Shown: positions 36,142 to 45,687 of the stretch, one piece after another
Layout of the letters: every line of letters starts with the position of its first letter
Position numbering within the stretch: position 1 is the stretch's first letter
From: Fusibacter sp963666805
Lineage (GTDB): Bacteria > Bacillota > Clostridia > Peptostreptococcales > Acidaminobacteraceae
NCBI GenBank assembly: GCA_963666805.2
Contig: CAXXWR010000007.1
Location: 620,001 to 684,000, forward strand
Length of the DNA stretch: 64,000 bases
Reading direction: 5' to 3'
Program-made: the position numbers and the translations under genes
Notes under the pieces: generated by a model
Told to the model about the DNA's origin: nothing
Databases searched by the model: none
What the model saw: only the letters and a program-made list of their open reading frames with translations

Positions 36142-38466
36142 CTATGACTCCTTCTTGACTAAGGCATGTTTTAAGACTTCATCCATTGTTTTGACTGGAA
36201 TGAATTCTATCTCTTCTTTAACAGACTCGGGAATTTCATCCAAATCTTTTTTATTATCAAATGGTAAGAGAATCTTCTTGATGCCAGCACGTTTAGCCGC
36301 AAGTGCCTTTTCCTTAAAGCCACCAATTGGTAAAACACGACCTCTAAGAGTAATTTCTCCTGTCATTGCCACATAACGGTCCACTGGAATTTCTGAAAGA
36401 GCTGAAATAAGTGCCGTTGCCATTGTAATTCCTGCCGAAGGACCATCTTTCGGAATCGCACCTTCTGGAATATGCACATGAATATCTAAGTTCTCATGGA
36501 AATCATCAGGAATACCATAATCACTGGCAATCGTTCTAATATAAGAAAGCCCTGTTTGTGCGGATTCTTTCATCACATCTCCAAGTTGACCTGTCAACTG
36601 AAGCTTGCCTTTACCCTTCATTTTGTTGACTTCTATTGAAAGTGTTTCACCACCAACTGCTGTCCAAGCAAGACCTGTCACAATACCAACTTGGTCTAAA
36701 TCTTGGATTAAATCATAATGATATTTAGTCTTTCCTAAATACTTATCAAGATTTTTGTCAGTGACTCTCACACTTTTCACTTCACCTTTAACAATGCGAA
36801 CAGTCGCTTTACGGCAGACATCTGAAATTTTACGTTCAAGCTCACGCACACCTGATTCACGTGTATATTTTCTGATAATCTCTAAAATAGCTTCATCTGA
36901 AAGGGTCAAATTTTTCTTTTTAAGACCATGTTCTGAAAGCTTTTTAGGCACTAAATACTTTTTAGCAATATTGAGTTTTTCATACTCTGTATAACCAGAT
37001 ACTTGAATGACTTCCATACGGTCAAGCAATGGTCTTGGAATTGTGCTTAGTGAATTAGCTGTTGTAATAAACATCACATTAGAAAGGTCAAAAGCCACCT
37101 CCAAATAATGATCTGTAAATTCTTTGTTTTGTTCTGGATCTAAAACTTCAAGCAACGCCGATGCTGGATCGCCTCTGAAATCGCTAGATAATTTGTCAAT
37201 TTCATCAAATAAGAAGACAGGGTTCTTAGTGCCTGCTTCTTTGATTGATGTCATAATACGACCTGGAATAGCACCAATATACGTTCTTCTATGTCCACGA
37301 ATTTCAGCTTCATCACGTACACCGCCTAAACTCATACGCACAAATTCTCTCTTAAGACTGCGTGCAATAGATTTAGCAATCGACGTTTTACCAACCCCCG
37401 GAGGACCTACTAAACAAATAATCGGGCCTTTCATACTTTGAGTCAAATCTCTCACTGCTAAGTACTCCACCACACGCTCTTTAACTGTTTCAAGACCATA
37501 ATGATCTTCATCAAGAATCTTTTGTGCCAAGTCTAAATCAATTTGATCTTTGCTCTCTTTTTTCCAAGGTAAATCCAAAATCCAATTCACGTAATTACGA
37601 ATCACACCACTTTCAGCTGAAGAGGGTGAAAGTCTACTATAACGATCTATTTCGCCATTGACTTTTTTCTCAATTTTTTTACCAAGACGTAGTTTCTTGA
37701 GTCTCTTTCTCATCTCTTCTACTTCATCTTCTTGAACTTCTTCTTCACCTAATTCATCACGAATCGCTTTAATTTGTTCACGTAGGTAGTATTCTTTTTG
37801 TGATTTGTTGATTTGATTTTTAACCTTATCATTAATATCTTTTTCAACTTCAAGGATTTCAACTTCAGTGAGTAAAATCGCATAGAGTTTTTCTAAACGT
37901 TCTTTGACATCTATCGCACTAATCAATTCTTGCTTTTCTTCTGTTTTAAGTGTCAATTGACCAGCAATAATGTCCGCAAGCCTGCCCGGTTCTTCAATCG
38001 TTGTCACAGATAAAATAATATCTGGGCTCACACGATTACTCACCTTAATGTAATTTTCAAAAGCAGAGATACACGAACGCATTAGGGCACGAGTGACCTT
38101 GTCAATTTCATTAGGGTCTTCAAACGTCTGAATATTAACCCTGAAGTAAGGGGTTTCTTCAATAAACGATTCTACCTCAGCTCTCATAATCCCTTCAACA
38201 AGGACTCTGATTGCATCTCCTGGTAGCTTGAGCATTTGCTTTATCTTACATACTGTACCAACAGTATAAAATTCGCTAGGACTTGGAGAATCCACATCAA
38301 TGTCAAACTGTGTTGTTAAAAAGATACGTTGATCTTTAGCCATTGCTGCTTCAAGTGCTTTTATAGATTTTTTACGGCCTACATCAAAATGTAATACCAT
38401 ATAAGGAAATACCGATAATCCTCTAAGTGGGATCAGGGGCATGTTTTCAATTTTTTTATTCTCCAT
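36142..38466 (-). CDS. lon: ATP-dependent protease Lon
   Basis: Cytosolic AAA+ serine protease that removes damaged proteins and some regulators. The N-terminal LON substrate domain (residues about 10-200) is followed by a coiled middle part. The AAA module has Walker A GPPGVGKTS and Walker B PVFLFDEIDK, and the C-terminal domain carries the Ser-Lys dyad (Ser in PKDGPSAGIT, Lys in GGFKEKAL). 774 aa is typical. GAGGTG precedes the ATG. It lies two bases before engB. Confidence 0.96.
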   Translation of the reverse strand: MENKKIENMPLIPLRGLSVFPYMVLHFDVGRKKSIKALEAAMAKDQRIFLTTQFDIDVDSPSPSEFYTVGTVCKIKQMLKLPGDAIRVLVEGIMRAEVESFIEETPYFRVNIQTFEDPNEIDKVTRALMRSCISAFENYIKVSNRVSPDIILSVTTIEEPGRLADIIAGQLTLKTEEKQELISAIDVKERLEKLYAILLTEVEILEVEKDINDKVKNQINKSQKEYYLREQIKAIRDELGEEEVQEDEVEEMRKRLKKLRLGKKIEKKVNGEIDRYSRLSPSSAESGVIRNYVNWILDLPWKKESKDQIDLDLAQKILDEDHYGLETVKERVVEYLAVRDLTQSMKGPIICLVGPPGVGKTSIAKSIARSLKREFVRMSLGGVRDEAEIRGHRRTYIGAIPGRIMTSIKEAGTKNPVFLFDEIDKLSSDFRGDPASALLEVLDPEQNKEFTDHYLEVAFDLSNVMFITTANSLSTIPRPLLDRMEVIQVSGYTEYEKLNIAKKYLVPKKLSEHGLKKKNLTLSDEAILEIIRKYTRESGVRELERKISDVCRKATVRIVKGEVKSVRVTDKNLDKYLGKTKYHYDLIQDLDQVGIVTGLAWTAVGGETLSIEVNKMKGKGKLQLTGQLGDVMKESAQTGLSYIRTIASDYGIPDDFHENLDIHVHIPEGAIPKDGPSAGITMATALISALSEIPVDRYVAMTGEITLRGRVLPIGGFKEKALAAKRAGIKKILLPFDNKKDLDEIPESVKEEIEFIPVKTMDEVLKHALVKKES

Positions 38467-38650
38467 TACTTCACCTCATTTCTTTGATATTAATCTATTC
38501 TATCAATCCATCCTAAAATATGCAATAAAATAGATAAAAAACGTCTTTTCGTGTTTATTATACCTCTTTTTATTCTTTTAGACTCACTTTTCATGAAAAA
38601 ACGCCTTATTATTATCAATAAGTCACTCTTTTAGGTCATTAATTAATAAA

Positions 38651-38683
38651 AAAATCACTCTTTCCATACAAAAGAGTGATTTT
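38651..38683 (-). terminator. intrinsic terminator after clpX
   Basis: AAAATCACTCTTT pairs with AAAGAGTGATTTT. The minus strand continues in T7. It separates tig-clpP-clpX from lon-engB, so lon must have its own promoter in the 240-base gap. A minus-strand TATAAT at about 38557 is a candidate -10, but I see no convincing -35. Confidence 0.85.
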
Positions 38684-38710
38684 GATTGTTTTTTTAAAAT
38701 AAAACTTTTC

Positions 38711-40039
38711 TTAAGAAACACTTTCTTCAATAGAAAGATGTCCCGTTGAATCATTAGTTTGTTTTTCGGCATTTTCTTTTGCCTTTGCTCTAGCTTCTTT
38801 TTCAGCGGCATCTAAGAAAATCAGTTGAGGTGCTTCAGTACCAAGAATTGTTTCTTTGGTAATAATGCATTTTTTAACGTCATCTCTCGATGGCACTTCA
38901 AACATAATATCCATCATAATGCCTTCAAGAATTGATCGAAGACCTCTTGCACCTGTTTTTCGCTTAACGGCTAGCTTCGCTACTTCAAGTACCGCTTCAT
39001 CTTCAAAATCAAGTTCTACGTCATCAAGTTTAAGCATTTTTTGATATTGCTTAACAATGGCATTTTTAGGCTCTTTTAAAATTTTAACGAGTGCTGATTC
39101 ATCGAGCTCGTGTAAAGAAACCACCACAGGTACTCTACCAATAAATTCAGGGATTAATCCAAATTTAAGAAGATCTTTTGGCTCAATTTTTTCAAATAGT
39201 TCACCTAGTGAAATATTTTTCTTGTTCTGAACAGTTGCACCAAAGCCCATGGCTTTTTCACCAATACGTGAACTAATAATGTTATCAAGTCCATCAAAGG
39301 CACCACCACAAATAAATAAAATATTAGACGTATCCACTTGTAAGAATTCTTGATGTGGATGTTTTCTTCCACCTTGCGGTGGAACATTTGCAGTTGTTCC
39401 TTCAATAATTTTAAGAAGCGCTTGCTGAACCCCTTCACCCGAAACATCTCTTGTGATAGATGGGTTTTCAGATTTACGCGTAATTTTGTCAATTTCATCA
39501 ATATAGATGATACCCTTTTGTGCCTTTTCAATATCATAATCAGCAGCTTGAACCAGTTTCAAGATAATATTTTCAACATCTTCTCCAACATATCCCGCTT
39601 CTGTTAACGCTGTTGCATCTGCAATCGCAAATGGCACATCAAGTATTTTAGCAAGTGTTTGGGCTAAAAGTGTTTTACCTGACCCTGTTGGACCAATGAG
39701 TAAAATATTACTTTTTTGAAGTTCAACTTCATCTTCGCCCACTTCTGAACGAATACGTTTAAAGTGGTTATAAACAGCAACTGCTAATGCTCTTTTAGCT
39801 CTGTCTTGACCTATTACGTAATCATCTAAAGTACACTTTATTTCAGTTGGTTTTGGAAGTTCTTCCATTTCCCAAAGTTCGTCTTGATCCTCTTGATAAA
39901 TCGCGAGTTCTTCTTCGAGAATTTCATTGCACAGCTCAATACACTCATCACAAATGTAAACATTTGGACCAGCAATTAAACGTTTAACATGCTCTTGACT
40001 TTTCCCGCAGAATGAACACTTTAATATCGGTTTATCCAT
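38711..40039 (-). CDS. clpX: ATP-dependent protease ATP-binding subunit ClpX
   Basis: AAA+ unfoldase that feeds substrates to ClpP. The N-terminal zinc-binding domain has CSFCGKS and CDEC. Walker A is GPTGSGKT, Walker B is IIYIDEIDK, and the sensor region GARGLRS and the pore loop GYVGEDVE are present. Length 442 aa. It follows clpP by 27 bases. Confidence 0.96.
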   Translation of the reverse strand: MDKPILKCSFCGKSQEHVKRLIAGPNVYICDECIELCNEILEEELAIYQEDQDELWEMEELPKPTEIKCTLDDYVIGQDRAKRALAVAVYNHFKRIRSEVGEDEVELQKSNILLIGPTGSGKTLLAQTLAKILDVPFAIADATALTEAGYVGEDVENIILKLVQAADYDIEKAQKGIIYIDEIDKITRKSENPSITRDVSGEGVQQALLKIIEGTTANVPPQGGRKHPHQEFLQVDTSNILFICGGAFDGLDNIISSRIGEKAMGFGATVQNKKNISLGELFEKIEPKDLLKFGLIPEFIGRVPVVVSLHELDESALVKILKEPKNAIVKQYQKMLKLDDVELDFEDEAVLEVAKLAVKRKTGARGLRSILEGIMMDIMFEVPSRDDVKKCIITKETILGTEAPQLIFLDAAEKEARAKAKENAEKQTNDSTGHLSIEESVS

Positions 40040-40066
40040 GCTTTACCCCATTTCTGTAAGTCCGTG

Positions 40067-40651
40067 TTATCTATTTCTATAAACTTTGTCTATAAGCCCG
40101 TATTCCACAGCTTCATCGGCACTCATGAAATTATCGCGATCTGTATCTTTATCAATAGTTTCTACAGGCTTTCCTGTTCTTTCACTCAAAATTTTATTGA
40201 GTTTTTCACGCATTTTAACAATACGTTCTGCTTGTATTTTAATGTCAGCTGCTTGTCCTTGCGCACCACCGAGTGGTTGATGAATCATCACTTCTGCATT
40301 TGGAAGGGCATAACGTTTTCCTTTTGCTCCTACTGAAAGTAAGAATGCACCCATACTAGCAGCAATCCCAACACAAATTGTTGAAACGTCTGGTTTTATA
40401 TATTCCATGGTATCAAAAATGGCCATACCAGCAGTGATTGAACCCCCTGGACTATTAATATAAATGTGAATATCCTTTTCAGGGTCTTCTGCTTCTAAAA
40501 ATAACAACTGAGCGACTACCAAATTGGCAACTTGATCATTAATCTCTCCGCTTAAGAAAATAATTCTGTCTTTCAATAAACGTGAATAAATATCATATGA
40601 TCTTTCACCTTTACTGGTTTGCTCAACAACATAAGGTACGAAATTTGACAT
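40067..40651 (-). CDS. clpP: ATP-dependent Clp protease proteolytic subunit ClpP
   Basis: Serine peptidase that forms the proteolytic barrel with ClpX. The catalytic triad is S99 (GIAASMGA), H124 (MIHQPLGG) and D173 (DTDRDNFM). 194 aa is normal. AGGAGG lies before the ATG, 18 bases after the tig stop. Confidence 0.96.
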   Translation of the reverse strand: MSNFVPYVVEQTSKGERSYDIYSRLLKDRIIFLSGEINDQVANLVVAQLLFLEAEDPEKDIHIYINSPGGSITAGMAIFDTMEYIKPDVSTICVGIAASMGAFLLSVGAKGKRYALPNAEVMIHQPLGGAQGQAADIKIQAERIVKMREKLNKILSERTGKPVETIDKDTDRDNFMSADEAVEYGLIDKVYRNR

Positions 40652-40669
40652 TTTGACACCTCCTAGTGA

Positions 40670-41956
40670 TTATACTAATTTCGCATTGTCTACTAAGAAA
40701 TCTACTGCTTTTCTTGATTTAAGGTTTGATTTTAAGTAGGCATAATTGTCTTGACTAAATATTTTACGAATTTCTTCGATATCTTGTTTTTGCATTTCAG
40801 CAAATTTTTGAAGTTCTTCTTCAATGTCTGCTTCACTTACTTCAAGGTCTTCTTGTTCCATTACTTTTTCTATAACAAGACCTGTTTTAACTCTGATAAG
40901 TGCATCAGGTCTCATTTGATCTTTAAGAGCGTCTAAAGAACCACCTGTAAATTGAACGTATTGTTCTAAACTAAGGCCTTGAGCACTTAATTGTTGATTA
41001 AATTCATTGAGCATGCCATCAATTTCAGCATCTACCATTTTAGTTGGAATTTCTACTGGAATAAGACCTGCTACTGCTTCAATAACTTTATCTCTTTGTT
41101 CATTTTGAGCATGTTCTTTACGGTGTTCAGCTAAATGTTGTTTCACATCTGCTTTGTATTCATCTAAAGTATCAAATTCAGAAACGTCTTTTGCAAATTC
41201 ATCGTCAAGTTCTGGTAATTCTTTGAATTTGATTTCATTGACTTTAACTTGGAAAACAGCATCTTTTCCAGCTAATTCTTCTGAATGATATTCTTCAGGG
41301 AAAGTCACTTTAACTTCAACATCATCACCAGCATTGGCGCCGATTAATTGTTCTTCAAAACCAGGAATGAATGAACCAGAACCAATAACAAGTTCTTGGT
41401 CATCAGCAGTTCCGCCTTCGAATTGGTCTTCACCAACAAAACCTTTATAGTCGATAATCACTGTATCACCATCTTGTACAGGTCTATCTTCAACACTTAC
41501 AAGTCTAGCGTTCATATCTTGTGTTTTCTTAAGTTCTTCTTCAACCATTTCATCAGTAACTTCATCATTTACTTTTTCAACTTCAATACCTTTATAACCT
41601 TCAAGTTCAAATTCTGGAGCTACTGCAAACACTGCTGTAAATACAAAATCTTTACCGGGTTCAAGCTCTTTAAGATCAATTTCAGGTCTTGATACAGGTT
41701 CAAGTTTCAATTCTTCAAGTGCTTTTTCGTAGTATTCTGGAACGATTGCATTAACTGCATCTTCAAAGAATACGCCTTCACCGTATTGTCTTTCAATAAT
41801 TTTTCTTGGTGCTTTGCCTTTTCTAAAACCAGGAATGTTAAATCTTGATTTGTTTTTGTTGTACGCTACATTCACCGCTTTATCAAATGCTTCTTGAGCA
41901 ACAGTCACCTCAATTGTGATTTCACTGTTCTCATTTTTAATCATTTCGTAGCTCAT
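40670..41956 (-). CDS. tig: trigger factor (ribosome-associated chaperone)
   Basis: Ribosome-binding chaperone and proline isomerase. The ribosome-docking motif is at residues about 45-53 (GFRKGKAPR). The FKBP-like PPIase domain is at about 155-240 (GDTVIIDYKGFV), and a helical chaperone tail follows. The start is MSYEMIKNENSEI with GGGAGG nine bases upstream; codons further 5' are not part of the family. Length 428 aa. It is the first gene of the tig-clpP-clpX unit. Confidence 0.95.
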   Translation of the reverse strand: MSYEMIKNENSEITIEVTVAQEAFDKAVNVAYNKNKSRFNIPGFRKGKAPRKIIERQYGEGVFFEDAVNAIVPEYYEKALEELKLEPVSRPEIDLKELEPGKDFVFTAVFAVAPEFELEGYKGIEVEKVNDEVTDEMVEEELKKTQDMNARLVSVEDRPVQDGDTVIIDYKGFVGEDQFEGGTADDQELVIGSGSFIPGFEEQLIGANAGDDVEVKVTFPEEYHSEELAGKDAVFQVKVNEIKFKELPELDDEFAKDVSEFDTLDEYKADVKQHLAEHRKEHAQNEQRDKVIEAVAGLIPVEIPTKMVDAEIDGMLNEFNQQLSAQGLSLEQYVQFTGGSLDALKDQMRPDALIRVKTGLVIEKVMEQEDLEVSEADIEEELQKFAEMQKQDIEEIRKIFSQDNYAYLKSNLKSRKAVDFLVDNAKLV

Positions 41957-42083
41957 TTTAATCCTCCCAAAAATATAATATATGCTTATAACTGGGGGCA
42001 CCCAGTCTAATATAATAGTCTATAACTTATTCATATTAACGTATTTACAGAAAAATGTAAAGAGATGGACTTAAATCACTTTA

Positions 42084-42111
42084 ATTATACCCTACTCAGA
42101 ATTGTAAACAA
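42084..42111 (-). promoter_or_regulatory. promoter of tig-clpP-clpX
   Basis: TTGTTT (42106-42111), 16-base spacer, TATAAT (42084-42089) on the minus strand. I see no CIRCE or CtsR-type operator near it. Confidence 0.55.
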
Positions 42112-42197
42112 GGAATAATTGCAAAATTTACCCTTATGTTATATATTGTTAATATCTTGTTCATAGGCTCTAAACTGAACAAAAAGGAAGGACAAAA

Positions 42198-44039
42198 ATG
42201 CAATTAACACAATCACAACGCGAGGCGTCAGAGCACTTTAAAGGTCCTGCCCTCACCCTTGCTATCCCAGGTAGTGGTAAAACCACTTTATTACTTCATC
42301 GCTTAATTTATCTCGTAGAAAAGGAAAAAGTTGCACCCAAAAACATACTGACACTTACCTTTTCAAAATCTTCTGCTGATGATATGCAGGCACGTTTTAG
42401 AGACACCTTTAAAACGGTTCCCTATCAATTTACATTCATGACTATCCATAAATTTGCCTATGGCATCTTAAAACAATACATGAAACACACGGGCAATTCG
42501 CTTACTTTACTGACTCAATACGCGGAACGCTATGCCATTCTTTCAGGCATTTATCAAAAGTACTATCACTCACCGCTTTCAGAAGAAGATTACGAAACTC
42601 TTTCCAATGAATTCGGTTTGATTTATAACCTTCAACTTAAAGAAAAAGCTACGGAAGGCCATAGCTTCTCTTTCGACTCCATTTTCAGTATGATTAAAGA
42701 CTTTCATACTTATAAGAAGAAACATCATCTTATTGACTTTGATGACATGCTAGTCTATGCCATTCAAATTCTTAAGAAAAATCCAAAAGTCTTAGCCTTT
42801 TATAGAGAGCAATATCCTTTTATTCAAGTGGATGAAGCTCAAGATACTTCTAAGCTACAGTATACCCTCATTGAAATGTTAGCAACTCATCTCTTCCTCG
42901 TTGCTGATGATGACCAGTCCATTTATGGTTTTAGGGGGGCTTACCCAGAGTACTTACTTGACTTTCCTCAAAAATACCCTGAAGCTAAGCTTTACTACTT
43001 AAAAGATAATTTTCGGTCTAATGCCAATATCGTTTATTGTTCTAAAGCCATCATTGAAAACAACAGTGTCCGTTTTGATAAACCGATGGAAGCTTTCCAT
43101 GACCCCACTTCAAAACCACGTCTTATTACTTTTGATGACTTAGTTGACCGAAATGACTACTTGTTAGATCAAATCCGTTCATCAGAAGGAACACAGGCTA
43201 TCTTATACCGTAATCGTGCTTCTAGCCTCTCTTTGATTGACTTATTAGATCGAGAAAATATTGACTTCTATATTAAAGAAGCTCCCGTTGCCGAACTGAA
43301 TCACTTTATGATTAACGATATTACCCATTTCATGCTTCTCGCTATGATGCCTCAAGATGTCGAAAGTTTTAAACGGATTGCTTTTAAGATGAATGGCTAT
43401 ATTTCTCGCGAAATGGTTAACTATATCAGCGAACGCATTATTTCAAGAAATATCTTTGATATTTTAGCAGATGCCCCTTTTATGGCCGATTATCAGTCGC
43501 GAACGCAAGAAAAACTAAAGGCTCAATTTGATGATTTAAGTCGATTAAGACCCTATGATGCCATTCACTTTATAGAGTCTGAGTTAGGCTATCTTGACTA
43601 TCTCAATAAAAATAAAGATCGCTTAGGATATACCATGAATTTTGCTCGAACAAGGCTAGATGCCTATAAAGCAATTGCAAGATATACTAAATCGACCTTT
43701 GATTTTATAAACCGCATTGAAACACTCAAAGCGAATCTTTCTCTTATGGATGCTTCCGATAAAAGCAAGCGTGTTACCTTAAGCACAATCCACAGCAGTA
43801 AGGGTTTAGAGTTCGATCGCGTTTACATGGTAGATGTCAACGATCAAGTCTTTCCATCACCTGACCCTGATTTACTTGAAGAAGAACGTCGACTTTTTTA
43901 TGTCGGCCTCACCCGAGCCAAATCTGATTTTGAATTACTCCACATTGCCTTTGTTGGTGGGGGACAGAATAAAACATCAAAATTCGTCAAAGAATTCTTG
44001 TTGCAAGACGTCCTTGATGACCGTATGGGTCACGCTTGA
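42198..44039 (+). CDS. UvrD/PcrA-like DNA helicase
   Basis: Superfamily 1A helicase of 613 aa, shorter than UvrD/PcrA (about 720). Motif I is AIPGSGKTTLL and motif II is VDEAQDTS. Motif III is DDDQSIYGFRG, motif IV is DNFRSNANIV, and motif VI is LFYVGLTRAKSDF. All ATPase motifs are intact. The short C-terminus has no PcrA-type tail. Probable role in repair or recombination of DNA. AAGGAAGG lies before the ATG. Its last 63 bases overlap recX, which converges from the other strand. Confidence 0.9.
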   Translation: MQLTQSQREASEHFKGPALTLAIPGSGKTTLLLHRLIYLVEKEKVAPKNILTLTFSKSSADDMQARFRDTFKTVPYQFTFMTIHKFAYGILKQYMKHTGNSLTLLTQYAERYAILSGIYQKYYHSPLSEEDYETLSNEFGLIYNLQLKEKATEGHSFSFDSIFSMIKDFHTYKKKHHLIDFDDMLVYAIQILKKNPKVLAFYREQYPFIQVDEAQDTSKLQYTLIEMLATHLFLVADDDQSIYGFRGAYPEYLLDFPQKYPEAKLYYLKDNFRSNANIVYCSKAIIENNSVRFDKPMEAFHDPTSKPRLITFDDLVDRNDYLLDQIRSSEGTQAILYRNRASSLSLIDLLDRENIDFYIKEAPVAELNHFMINDITHFMLLAMMPQDVESFKRIAFKMNGYISREMVNYISERIISRNIFDILADAPFMADYQSRTQEKLKAQFDDLSRLRPYDAIHFIESELGYLDYLNKNKDRLGYTMNFARTRLDAYKAIARYTKSTFDFINRIETLKANLSLMDASDKSKRVTLSTIHSSKGLEFDRVYMVDVNDQVFPSPDPDLLEEERRLFYVGLTRAKSDFELLHIAFVGGGQNKTSKFVKEFLLQDVLDDRMGHA

Positions 44040-44483
44040 TGAAAAGCCTCGATAAGCCAAAAAACGCATTAATTTTTGGTATATCTTTTGTCGATAAACA
44101 TAATCCGATTGCAACTGTTCTTGATCAATACTTAAACTGCGACATTTTTTCAATAATACTTGCTTGGCACTTGCCAAAGAATCTTCTTCATCAATGGCTT
44201 CAAATAGAGGTTCTAAAATAGCCTCTTCGATACCTTTTTCTTTTAATTTTCGTCGCATTCTATAGGCGCCGTGTTCATGTTGGTGATTTTCAATATAAAG
44301 TTGTGCAAAGTTTTCATCATCAATATAATGATGCGATTCAAGAAATGACAAAACAAGTTGAATGATTTCTGGTTCAACTTGTTTTTCTTTGAGTTTCTTG
44401 AGTATTTCTGCCTTGGTTCGCATCCTAATTGACAATAAATAGAGGGCATAATCAAGCCACTTTTCATAAGGTGTTTTTTTCAA
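43977..44483 (-). CDS. recX: regulatory protein RecX
   Basis: RecX-family regulator of RecA filaments. It consists of repeated three-helix bundles: LYLLSIRMRTKAEILKKL, YIDDENFAQLYIENHQ, GAYRMRRKLKEKGIEEAI and, at the end, MRFLAYRGFSSSVTHTVIKDVL. 168 aa fits the family. The start is TTG, with GTGAGG upstream. Its last 20 codons are antisense to the end of the helicase gene, and the RecX end still reads like RecX. Confidence 0.83.
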   Translation of the reverse strand: MKKTPYEKWLDYALYLLSIRMRTKAEILKKLKEKQVEPEIIQLVLSFLESHHYIDDENFAQLYIENHQHEHGAYRMRRKLKEKGIEEAILEPLFEAIDEEDSLASAKQVLLKKCRSLSIDQEQLQSDYVYRQKIYQKLMRFLAYRGFSSSVTHTVIKDVLQQEFFDEF

Positions 44484-44513
44484 AATTGCCTCACTTCATT
44501 CTTGTTTTTTTCT

Positions 44514-45260
44514 TTAATTATCTAACTGGTTCTCTACCGTAATATCGATATCATCTATTGCCACTTCGTTTCCATAACCTTTCCCATAAGCGTGCATCAA
44601 AACCCGAATATAATTACGGTCTAATTTATAGCTGTTAAGCTTATAAGAAGTGCCATTGATTTCATAAGTCATTTGACTTGTACGCGTATCAAATGTAAAC
44701 GTTTCATCAATCCATTCATCATAAATAGGGTTAATCAAGACATAATTATCATTGTACTCCCAATCAGCCGCTAAAAATCGGATCACATCTTTTCCAGGAC
44801 GTTCTTGACCTTTTGAAAAATCATAGGAATATTCAATTAAGGCAATCCCATCACCAAAAGAATTATCAAATCCGCTATCAGAGAGTGTTGGAATAATATC
44901 TTCATCATCTGTTTGAAAAAAGACCATCCCCCCTGAAAAATACTCATCATTATGGGATATTTTCACTCTTCGCTTAACAGTTATAACATCTCCTTGTCTG
45001 ATAGCAATTGGTTTAGATAAAATATAAGGCACATGTTGACTGTCATTTGAAGTCAATATGAGTTTGCCATCATTAACTTTAGCTGCATCATAATTTCTAT
45101 CAAAGCTGTCCCATTTACCCACTAACCAAAAATCACGATCTACTTTTTCAAAATCAAAATTGTAAGAAAAAACAGGTTCTGGTTCTTCTGTTTTAAATAC
45201 TGTACTGTATATTAAGAAACTGATGATTGCAAAACCAGCTACAATAAGCACCTTTTTCAT
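44514..45260 (-). CDS. membrane-anchored exported protein, possible lectin/glucanase-like jelly roll (248 aa)
   Basis: An N-terminal membrane helix (residues about 3-20) is followed by an all-beta-looking domain with many aromatic residues (FWLVGKWDSFDRNY, GMVFFQTDDED, DIRFLAADWEYN, NYVLINPIYDEWIDET, VAIDDIDITV). This style fits a concanavalin A-like or carbohydrate-binding jelly-roll fold, but I can name no catalytic residues. It lies 12 bases after the 120-aa membrane protein, so they form an operon. Function unknown. Confidence 0.65.
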   Translation of the reverse strand: MKKVLIVAGFAIISFLIYSTVFKTEEPEPVFSYNFDFEKVDRDFWLVGKWDSFDRNYDAAKVNDGKLILTSNDSQHVPYILSKPIAIRQGDVITVKRRVKISHNDEYFSGGMVFFQTDDEDIIPTLSDSGFDNSFGDGIALIEYSYDFSKGQERPGKDVIRFLAADWEYNDNYVLINPIYDEWIDETFTFDTRTSQMTYEINGTSYKLNSYKLDRNYIRVLMHAYGKGYGNEVAIDDIDITVENQLDN

Positions 45261-45272
45261 ATAGCCCCCTGA

Positions 45273-45635
45273 TTACTCGTGTTTAATCACTTCTCTAATG
45301 TCATCCAGTCCTATCACAAACTTGTATTTAGGATGGAGTTCTTTAAACTCCAATTCAAAAATAAACTGAATAGCATCCTGTGACTGCCATGTGATATTAA
45401 TCTCTCTCACCCACTTTACCAACTTAAATTCAGACAGCTTTTTCATTAAAAGACTGTGCAGATGGTTAAGATCGACGTGACTATCTGGCGTTCCCTTCAA
45501 ATAAGTAAACGATGAAATCAAAATGGTCTCTCGCACTTTTTTAAAAATCATAAATTGTCTAATGCTTTTGATAAACTCTACTGCAATGTAGATAAAAAAA
45601 GTAATCCCACCAGCAATGAGTATATTTTGTATCAT
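45273..45635 (-). CDS. single-pass membrane protein of unknown function (120 aa)
   Basis: One membrane helix near the N-terminus (IQNILIAGGITFFIYIAVEF), then a soluble domain of about 90 residues with a beta-rich ending (QFIFELEFKELHPKYKFVIG). The start is ATG at 45635 with AGGAG eight bases upstream; codons further 5' lack a site. It directly precedes the lectin-like protein gene, so the two may act together. No family is recognised. Confidence 0.68.
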   Translation of the reverse strand: MIQNILIAGGITFFIYIAVEFIKSIRQFMIFKKVRETILISSFTYLKGTPDSHVDLNHLHSLLMKKLSEFKLVKWVREINITWQSQDAIQFIFELEFKELHPKYKFVIGLDDIREVIKHE

Positions 45636-45687
45636 AATATCACTCCTAGTTATATTTATCGGCAATTTATCCTTATATCTTTATAGG

